Shown piece after piece: positions 56,701-64,000 of a DNA stretch of 64,000 bases. The stretch spans positions 458,759,197 to 458,823,196 of the forward strand of contig NC_066581.1 of the NCBI RefSeq assembly GCF_024323335.1, written 5' to 3'. The first letter of the stretch is position 1. Each line of letters begins with the position of its first letter. The notes beneath the pieces are model-generated. The model made no database searches. It saw nothing but the letters and a program-made list of their open reading frames with translations, and was not told the origin of the DNA. The position numbers were made by a program, and so were the translations under genes. The DNA is from Lathyrus oleraceus (Eukaryota; Streptophyta; Magnoliopsida; Fabales; Fabaceae).

Positions 56701-58316
56701 ACATTAGTCCACTTACGATTGCTTAACATAGCGCTAAATTGTCTTATGACACACTAACATTAACTAATAACTACTAACTTTAATTCAAGCATTTAATTTC
56801 TTGCAATTCACTTTAATGCACTTTATTTCTTGCTCATTTATTCATATTGTCTTTTCCCCTTTGCTCATTTGAGCACATATTTTATGTTTATGCCATTTTC
56901 CTTTTGCTCATTTGAGCTCATTATTCTACATAAATATATTGTTGTCTTGTGTTGGTTTTGCTTTTGTTTTTGTGTAAACCCAATGCAAAAGGAGAAAGGA
57001 CTTAGAATTAGGACCTTACCCATACATAAAGGAGTCCAAGAGTAACTAGGCCTCATGCCTTTAGAATGCTAAACTTGTTGAAGGGCAACTAGGCCTCATG
57101 CCTTTAGAATGCTAAATCTTAAAGTTGGCTCCAAAGGACCTCTAATCTAAACTCATTCTTTGTCCATCCCTCTTATTGTGTTGTGAACTTTTTGATGTTT
57201 GCTCTTGTGTGATAGAGATTCCATATTGAGATAGTAAGAAGGACCATTGTCATGAATAACCAAGTTATGAGAGACAAGCCAAATGGAGATCCTAGGAGCT
57301 TGAATATAATATTTATTTAATTGCTTGAGTGGTTTGCTAAGTCCAAAGGAAAGGAGCATCTTGAATCATCTTTATGATGTCAAGAAAAGGAACTCCAAGG
57401 GATCTATATCTTCTCTTATATTTGTATACTTTAGGACTAGCCTTTCTCTTCTTCTCTCCACTCTAACCCAAGCCAAACTCATTTATGTGCAAACTTTGAC
57501 TTTGTTTCAAATTAGAAACCTAGGCCTTATGCCTTTGATTTTTTTCAGAATCTTTTCATTAATACTCATTGTGAATAAACCTTAAGTCAACTTTGGCCAT
57601 ATTTTGTGAATACTTCTAACTTGTAAATACAACTCACTTCAAGTTGTTTTTGTGGTTCCAATGGCCACCTTTGTTAAAAAATTTCATAAACATTAGCCAT
57701 AGGTTTGAGTTATCATAGTGGTTGATGTAAACCTCACCTTATCCTTAGTGATTGGACTATAAGTCTTCCATACTTATTATAGGGTTACCCCCTCACTAGT
57801 ATGTTGAAGCTCTCCTCACATGGTGGATTGTTGGTTTAGGTTGAGTTTTCTCCCTTTGATAACAAAAGACCTTAAGGCTTTTGACAAATCAATTCACTAA
57901 TCTTTTGAGATTTTTACCTCGAACTACAAGGTTTTGATCCTACCTTTGTGATGATACGTAGGCAATGGGTTCATCCATTCAAACAACAAAATTGTAAATA
58001 TAATACTTTTTTCTCATCTCCCCAATCTCTTGCACATATTTTCACAAATACCAACCTATAACACATATTTGCAAAAAGGGCTCCCTTAGAGTACTAAGGA
58101 TGTTTTGGGTGCTTAAATCCTTCCCATCTCATAACCAACCCCCTTACCTAGATCTCTGACATTTTTATTAGTTTTTGATTTGATAAAACTTCTTACTTGG
58201 TTTTTGTTCGCTTTTTAAGCTTTCCTTTGGATAAATAAAAGTGCGGTGACGACTCGGATTGTATGCTTACTTTTGATTTAGTCAATAAATCTAAAGGTAA
58301 CGAATACCCCGCTACA
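53705..58316 (+). repeat. 3' LTR of Ogre-B (4612 bp)
   Basis: It starts TGTAAGACCC and ends ACCCCGCTACA. It is colinear with 11065-15940 except for a deletion of about 250 bp near 54160-54180, where about 20 unrelated bases are left. The TATA box is kept at 54972-54979. Confidence 0.95.
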
Positions 58317-58321
58317 TGTAT
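58317..58321. repeat. Target site duplication TGTAT, right copy (Ogre-B)
   Basis: Exact repeat of 11060-11064. Confidence 0.95.
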
Positions 58322-60069
58322 CTGCACCAAGGATCCACGGATAAAACGCACATCAAAAACCTTATACTCACCAGAACAACCGTCCACCATATTAACTAAA
58401 GAGGTCCCATGAGCGGGCAAAGGGTTAGCTTTTACATTAGGCGCGCGGTCCTCAAAGGACACCATACCACTCTTCATAAGCTTTTACACCTCATACTTCG
58501 ACGGATAACAGTTTTCAGTATCATGCCCATGTGCACCCTGATGAAAAGCACAACGAAGCTCGGGCTTATACCACCAAGGAAGTGGTTCTGGGATCTGTGG
58601 TGGGTTCCTCGGTTGAATCAAGTTTTTGAGGACCAGAGACGGATACAGTTCTGCATATGACATAGGAATCGGGTCGAAAGAGACCTTCTTCCTCTCGAAA
58701 TTCTGTTGCTGATGATGACTGTTGTTGGAATTGTTGTTGTTATAGGTGTTCGTTCTTTGTTGCGGTTGTTGTTGTTGACGTTGATTTTGATGTTGAATTG
58801 GTGTCGTTTGCTGATTAGAAAATACTGGAATAATGGAAGATACTTGATGTTGATGATGTTGACGGGGTGGTGGATTTCTTCTGATCTGAGGGCTCCTCTG
58901 CCTCCCACTGGAAATTGCGTTGGTCTCATTATCCTTCCTCTTGCTGAAACCACTGCCACACTTCTTGCTCGTCGGCGCCTCATCTTTTGAAAAACGTCCT
59001 TCACGGACCCCCTCTTCAAGTCTCATCCCCATATTTACCATTTCGGTAAAATCACTGGGGGCACTGGAGATCATGCGTTCATAATAACATGAACTCATGG
59101 TTTTCAGAAAGATTTTTGTCATCTCTCTCTCCTCCAAAGGAGGAGTGATCTGGGAAGCCAACTTCCTCCACCGTTGTGCATACTCCTTAACTATCTCCTT
59201 ATCTTTCTGAGACATGGACCTCAGCTGGTCCCTATCTGGCGCCATATCCATGTTGTACTTGTACTGTTTCACAAAAGCTTCCCCCAGGTCATTGAAAGTG
59301 CGGATGCTTTCACTGTCCAACCCCATATACCAACGGAGTGCAGCACCTGTTAAGCTATCCTGGAAGTAGTGAATCAACAATTGGTCATTATCTGTCTGGG
59401 TTGACATCTTGCGGGCATACATCATAAGATGACTGAGTGGACAAGAGTTCCCATTATACTTTCAAAGTCAGGCACTTTGAATTTCATTGGGATTTTGACA
59501 TTGGGTACCAAACATAATTCGACAGCACTCTTCCCAAATAGATCTTTACCTCTCAGCGTCTTCAATTCCTTGCGCAACTCAAGAAATTGATCTCTCATCT
59601 CGTCCATCTTCTCATAAACATCCGGACCCTCAGACGGCTCAAAATGATAGATGGTGTCCTCTACGCGAGGCAAAGTGTGCACAACAGGAGGTGGCACAGA
59701 CATGACCGAGCTAGATGCCGACATGGAAGCAAATGTAGGAGCAAAACCTTATGGCACAAAATTGGGCAGCATTCCCCACGGGAATCCGACAGGTAGGTTC
59801 AGAGCGAAATGGGCGGTGGCAGCAGGCACAGTATAGGTAACCACTTTTGAGATAACTGTCCTCGCGGGAGGAGTTGTAGGCGTTGGAGAAGCTTGGCTTT
59901 GAGCAGCAAGAACTGACTCCATCATGGCAGTCAGTTGGGCGATCTCGTCTTTCAGCTCTCTGTTCTCTTGCTCAAGGTGTTCCATGATTCTCTGGTGATT
60001 GGCTCTAGTGTTGTACCGATGAGTCAGCTTGGCTAAAGCACAGAAGAACACCAACCAGACACCTGGCAA
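58322..60069 (-). pseudogene. gag: Ogre-A gag, upstream part
   Basis: It opens at MEHLEQENRELKDEIAQL (60069), a short coiled coil. A stop lies at 59749 and a one-base deletion near 59455 shifts the frame. The capsid-like gag domain follows (LRWYMGLDSESIRTF, KQYKYNMDMAPDRDQL), then a Q/N-rich linker (58700-58870), the C-x2-H-x5-H-x4-C motif in CAFHQGAHGHDTENC, and a TAA at 58484-58486. The next block (NPLPAHG, NMVDGCSGEYKVFDV) reaches the Ogre-B insertion at 58321 and continues at 11059. The local ORF to 58193 ends in antisense LTR sequence and is chimeric there. Confidence 0.9.
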
Positions 60070-60288
60070 AAACCTGCTTATGCAAATGATGCATGAAATG
60101 CAATGCTTGATTATTTTATGTCCAAGGAACTTACTACATCATTTGCAAAATATAATATTAAAATGGTAATTGCAACAATTTGATATGACCAAAAATCTCT
60201 TTTTATTTATATAAATTGGAAGGATTACACTAAGTACAATTTCAGAAACCAAAATAAAAAGATACAAGAGAAAAGGATACTAGTCATC

Positions 60289-61799
60289 CTAAGGATCCCT
60301 AAAAACAATGTCAGAAGATCTGGCTGAAGGTGCGTACTTCCTTCGAATGTGACGAATCTCGGTCTTAAAAGAAGCCTTCATCTGAGTCTTCTCGAGGACA
60401 AGCTGGTCAACAATCTTCTTCCAAGCAACGGAACACTGAGGCATGCTAGAAGATGAAACCTCTAGCTCTCTCTGTCTCTTTGTTACTCGGTCTTCAAGTA
60501 GCTCAATCAGTGCATCTTTGTCCTTAGACTCCAATTGCAACTCTTCATGCTTTTTGCTCAAATCATGGAAACGCTCTTCCCACATGTCCTTCTGTTGCTT
60601 CATCTTGACTAGCGCATCTTCCAACTCCTCTACATCTTGGTTAGGGAGAGTTAATGGCTCAACCACAACCATAGACATAGGTCTTTCACAAGGATAAGGC
60701 ATCTTCAACTCCATAGCTCTCTTCTTCACCCAAAGAGTGTAAGCTTCCAAAGCTACACAATTGCACGGACCAAGCTCGGATCTTCCTTTCCTATGCACGG
60801 ACCAAGCATGGACCAAGCGTGCACAATCTTCTGCTTCAAATGTTGGGGATCTTTACCCTCTTGATAGAAAAGACCTTTTAACAAAGTGTTATTAGGTTTG
60901 CCTCTCAAGGGGAACCCAAGTTGACGACGAGCCAAAGCAGGGTTGTAGTTCATTCCTCCTTGTGTACCAATGAGAGGCACATTAGAGAATTCACCACAAC
61001 TATCAATAATCTCCAAACTCCTTAAGGACGGATCATACCAAACTATATCATCATTAGTGAGAGACATAAGTCTCTGAGACCACCTTAGACATTGTTTGTT
61101 CTCCACAAAAGCAGGTGTCTGAGGCAAGTGCGAAATAAACCACTTGTATAGAAGAGGAATACAACAGACAATAGTTCCACCACCCTTAGAATTCCTTAGA
61201 TGCAAAGAGAAATACATATCACCCAACAAAGTAGGCACATGATTCCTAATTAATAAAAGTCTAATGGCGTTAACATCGACAAAACCATCAATGTTAGGGA
61301 ACAAAGTTAATCCATAGATGAGAAACACAAAGATAGCTTCAAAAGCATCCACACTACCAACTTGAACAAAAGTGGTAGCTTCCTTGATGAGGAAAACAGA
61401 TGGCAACCCAAATAATCCTCCTTTCTTCACCCAATGAGCCTCTATCTCAGACTTCTTCGAGTGAAGAGCTTCAGCAATAATACTAGATCGGGGAATCTCC
61501 TCCAATCCACTAAAAGGCACTCTACTAGAAACAGGTATCCCCAAAAGATGAGAATACTCCTCCAAGGTAGGCACAAGCTGAAAATCTGGGAAAGTGAAAC
61601 AATGGTAGAAAGGATCATAGAACTGCACCAATACACTCAAGAGTCCTTCAACTACATCAGCAGACAAGATGGACAAAAGCTTCCCATGACGTTGTTTGAA
61701 GTCCAAGGGATCTAATACAAAAGATGCTAGCTTCCTTAACTCTTTCAAGTCGAGACATCTGAAACTGTACTTCTTAGTGTTTCTTCGTCCATAATCCAT
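60289..61799 (-). pseudogene. Ogre-A ORF1, nearly intact
   Basis: It starts MDYGRRNTKKYSFRCLD at 61799 and ends at 60289. It has FYDPFYHCFTFPDFQL, PTLEEYSHLLGIPV, GTQGGMNYNPALARRQLGF, and a C-terminal half of about 100 residues rich in E and K that should form a coiled coil (from the NQDVEELEDAL segment). The only break seen is a tandem duplication of 11 bp (60799-60809 and 60810-60820), which shifts the frame. Length is about 500 codons. It is the best preserved ORF1 of the window. The role is unknown; the coiled coil suggests self-assembly or a partner. Confidence 0.9.
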
Positions 61800-62573
61800 G
61801 GTCTGAAAATATTTGCAAATAATACCTCAGTTCCTTGAAATTTTCGTGTGATGAATGTCATGATGCGCATGAATGAATGAATGCAACAATCACAAATAAG
61901 GGATCACACACAAGGCAAACAAAGGTCAAGGGATGAATCAAGTCATTGTCAAGATCAATCATCCATTTTGGTGGATTATGGTTTACACCTTATCAAAACC
62001 CAAGTTCCATTGGTATTGACAAGACTTGATTAGATCAACCAAGAATCAAGGGTTTATTGCAAGTCATGAGCATGAAGTCTGGGTAAGAACCATCCCTAAG
62101 GAGTGAACTAAGGGTAAAACCTGTAGATCATGTTCTAAAAAGTTCCCAGAGTCTTAATTCCATCTATCGGATATTACAGGTTAAGATGAATGACTCATCG
62201 ACCCATAATATTCTCAAGAGAAACTCATTTGAGTGTAGTATCGTGTAACAACTATTATCAAGTCTACACCTAAACAGTTTCCGCACTATGTCCTAAATAG
62301 GCCAAGATGGGTTAGGGCATTTCCAAATCCAAAGGAGTCTCCACTGAGTAGATGGATCTCAAGCCAAATTGTTAAGGACTACTCCACACAAGTCGAACAT
62401 GACGATACCATCCTCCTATCTTAATTGCACTCAAGTTCGGGTTAGAACTTATCTCACCACTCAGAGATCACCAAGCACAACAAGCAAATTATATCACACA
62501 TACATATATACAAACATCACATATATACAAATATATTCACACAAAAAGTAGGCTAAACCCACTGGAGACTACT
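61800..62573 (-). other. Leader (5' UTR) of Ogre-A
   Basis: About 770 nt without a credible gene, similar to the Ogre-B leader in its ORF1-proximal part. A short TACATATATA-rich run lies at 62495-62535. Confidence 0.75.
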
Positions 62574-62590
62574 CCCCAGTAGAGTCGCCA
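62574..62590 (-). promoter_or_regulatory. Primer binding site of Ogre-A (tRNA-Arg type)
   Basis: On the minus strand TGGCGACTCTACTGGGG lies 9 nt inside the LTR end. It differs by one base from the complement of the tRNA-Arg(ACG) 3' end as I recall it. Confidence 0.87.
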
Positions 62591-62599
62591 CTTAATTTC

Positions 62600-62608
62600 T
62601 GTAGCGGG
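62600..62608 (-). repeat. 9-bp remnant of the Ogre-A 5' LTR
   Basis: CCCGCTACA on the minus strand equals the last bases of both Ogre-B LTRs and sits at the right distance from the primer site. Beyond it there is no LTR; plus-strand ORF1 sequence of Ogre-D begins instead. Confidence 0.8.
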
Positions 62609-62618
62609 AAATTCATGA

Positions 62619-62687
62619 CGCATCCGAAGGAAGTACGCCCGTGCAGCCAGATCATCTGACACTGTTGTTAGGGGATCCTTAGGTTGA
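62619..62687 (+). pseudogene. Ogre-D ORF1, last 23 codons
   Basis: The frame RIRRKYARAARSSDTVVRG, then TGA at 62685, matches the C-terminus of Ogre-A ORF1 (IRRKYAPSARSSDIVFRDP). The upstream part is cut at the junction with Ogre-A. Confidence 0.8.
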
Positions 62688-62984
62688 TTAGTTTCCTTTT
62701 CTCTTGTATTTGTATTTTGGTTTCTGAAATTGTACTCAGTGTAATCCTTCCAAATTATATGAATAAAAGAGATTTTTTATGGTCAATCAAATTGTTATAA
62801 TTGTTATTATATATTTGCAGATAAAATAGTATGTTCCTTGAAAATAAAAACAATCAAAACATTTCATTTCATGCATCATTTGCATATCAGGTTTTTCGTC
62901 CGCCAGATGTCTTAATCGTTATTCTTCTGTGCTTCAGCCAAGCTGACTCTCCGATACAACACTCGCGCCAATCAACCGAGAAAC
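62688..62984 (+). other. ORF1-gag spacer of Ogre-D
   Basis: About 300 nt, AT-rich, no gene. Confidence 0.65.
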
Positions 62985-64000
62985 ATGGAACGTTTGGAAC
63001 AAGAGAACCGAGAGTTAAAGGACAAAATTGCCCGCTTGACTTCCATGATGGAGTCTATTTTAGCTGCTTAGATGTCAGTCTTCTCCAATTCGTGCAACTC
63101 CTCCTCCTCAGAGGACTGTCATCTCAGAGGTTACTACTTCAACCGTGTCTGCCACTCAGTTTGCTCCTACTATGCCTGCCGGATTCCCATGGGGAATGCC
63201 GCCGAACTTTGTGCCCGAAGGGTTTGCGCCTACTTTTGCTTCCATGCTGGAATCTAGCCTCGTCATGTCCATTCCGCCTCCAGTTGTTCATACTCTGCCT
63301 TGTGTTGAGGACACCATCTACCATTCCGAGCCGTCTGAGGGCCCTGATATTTATGAGAAGATGGACGAAATGAAAGATCAATTCCTTGAGCTGCGAAAGG
63401 AGTTGAAGGCCTTGAGGGGAAAAGATCTGTTTGGTAAGAGTGCTGCTGAACTCTGCTTGGTACCAAACGTTAAAATCCCAATGAAGTTCAAAGTCCCTGA
63501 CTTTGAAAAGTATAAGGTAAATACCTGTCCGCTTAGCCATCTCGTCATGTATGCCAGGGAAATGTCAATGCAAACTGATAATGATCAGTTATTGATTCCC
63601 TATTTCCAAGACAGTCTGACTGGTGTCGGTCTGAGGTGGTACATGGGATTGGATAGTGCAAGTATTCGCACGTTCAATGATTTGGGTAAAGCCTTTGTGA
63701 AGCAGTATAAGTACAATATGGACATGGCGCTTGATAGATACCAGCTGAGGTTAATGTCTTGGAAGGACAAGGAGACATTTAAAGAATACGCCCAGAGGTG
63801 GAGAGAGCTTTCTGCTCAGATCAATCCCCTATTGGAAGAGAAAGAGGTGACCAAGATCTTCCTTAAGACCCTGAGTTTATTTTATTATGAACGCATGATT
63901 GCTAGTGCCCCTAGTGACTTTACCGAAATGGTAAACATGGGGATGAGGTTAGAAGAGGGTGTCCGAGAGGGACGTTTGTCTAAAGAATAGGTATCATCAA
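62985..64000 (+). pseudogene. gag: Ogre-D gag, 5' part
   Basis: It opens at MERLEQENRELKDKIARL. A TAG at 63069 is followed by a frame change near 63075-63085, then a long frame with the P-rich linker (AGFPWGMPPNFVPEGFAP), the capsid-like domain (LRWYMGLDSASIRTF, KQYKYNMDMALDRYQL, EYAQRWRELSAQI) and a TAG at 63988-63990. The zinc-knuckle region would lie outside the window. Confidence 0.9.

Larger units (their letters stand above)
11065..58316 (+). mobile_element. Ogre-B, about 22.6 kb without its nested insertions
   Basis: The element is bounded by LTRs starting TGTAAGACCCTAATTTTG and ending ACCCCGCTACA and flanked by TGTAT. It contains primer site, ORF1, gag-pro, intron, RT-RH-INT, repeat-rich 3' UTR and polypurine tract in the Ogre order. 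Ogre-C sits in ORF1 at 17235-33732 and a copia element in integrase at 41695-49844. Removing these and one copy of each duplication leaves 22,594 bp, typical for legume Ogre. All three coding units have in-frame stops and no frameshift, so the copy is dead by point mutation. Confidence 0.96.
1..62608 (-). mobile_element. Ogre-A, Ty3/gypsy Tat-clade retrotransposon, split by Ogre-B
   Basis: This is the oldest layer and it reads on the minus strand. Its right end holds a 9-bp LTR stub, primer site, leader, ORF1 and gag (62608 down to 58322). Its left part holds the rest of gag-pro, intron, RT-RH-INT, 3' UTR, polypurine tract and 3' LTR (11059 down to the left edge). The two parts join across the Ogre-B insertion (11065-58316, TSD TGTAT). 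Without Ogre-B the internal region is about 12.6 kb, in the range known for Ogre. The 3' LTR runs off the window and the 5' LTR is lost. Every ORF carries stops or frameshifts, so the copy is inactive by itself. Confidence 0.93.
62609..64000 (+). mobile_element. Ogre-D, partial element running off the window
   Basis: It starts within the end of ORF1 and continues with spacer and gag to the edge. Its proteins resemble Ogre-A and B more than Ogre-C. Both the start and the end of the element are missing here. Confidence 0.9.

Noticed and set aside
58193..58321. C-terminal part of the minus-strand ORF ending at 58193
   Set aside because: It reads through the target duplication into antisense Ogre-B LTR; a chimeric reading frame, not gag.

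Overview
The window is plant nuclear DNA made entirely of nested LTR retrotransposons; I find no cellular gene. Four of the five elements are Ogre-type (Ty3/gypsy, Tat clade) and one is a Ty1/copia element of the SIRE/Maximus type. The Ogre marks are LTRs up to 4.9 kb, an extra ORF1 before gag, a tRNA-Arg-type primer site, an intron between protease and reverse transcriptase, two RNase H domains, and a long repeat-rich 3' UTR. This mix is typical of legumes, especially tribe Fabeae (pea, vetch, lentil, grass pea). The species is an inference.

Layout. Ogre-A (minus strand, oldest layer) runs from the left edge to 62608: 3' LTR 1-2775, 3' UTR to 5727, RT-RH-INT 5728-9190, intron 9191-9445, gag-pro 9446-11059. 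After an interruption it resumes as gag 58322-60069, ORF1 60289-61799, leader and primer site to 62590, and a 9-bp stub of the lost 5' LTR. Ogre-B (plus strand, 11065-58316, TSD TGTAT) split Ogre-A inside gag-pro. Ogre-C (plus, 17235-33732, TSD GGTGG) split ORF1 of Ogre-B. The copia element (plus, 41695-49844, TSD GCATG) split the integrase of Ogre-B. Ogre-D (plus, 62609 to the window end) is a partial element whose ORF1 tail is fused head-to-head to the Ogre-A stub.

All coding regions are broken by stops or frameshifts, many explained by C-to-T or G-to-A changes as expected from deamination of methylated cytosine. Order of insertion from nesting is A, then B, then C and copia. The copia LTRs are equal in length (1362 bp) and I count three differences, so it is young.

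How the parts work together: LTRs give promoter and polyadenylation signals; tRNA primes minus-strand synthesis at the primer site; gag forms the particle; protease, RT, two RNase H domains and integrase make and insert the cDNA; the polypurine tract primes the plus strand. In each Ogre copy the gag-pro stop overlaps the GTAA splice donor, so splicing removes the stop and joins pro to RT in frame.

The best candidates for something undescribed are RNA structures in the Ogre 3' UTRs: (1) right after the integrase stop in all three readable Ogre copies, tandem composite hairpins capped by GNRA tetraloops, with compensatory changes between families; (2) further downstream, arrays of mini-hairpins with a constant GTAA-containing loop and covarying stems; (3) 3' UTR motifs complementary to the primer binding site. 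All were read by eye and need folding and covariation tests.
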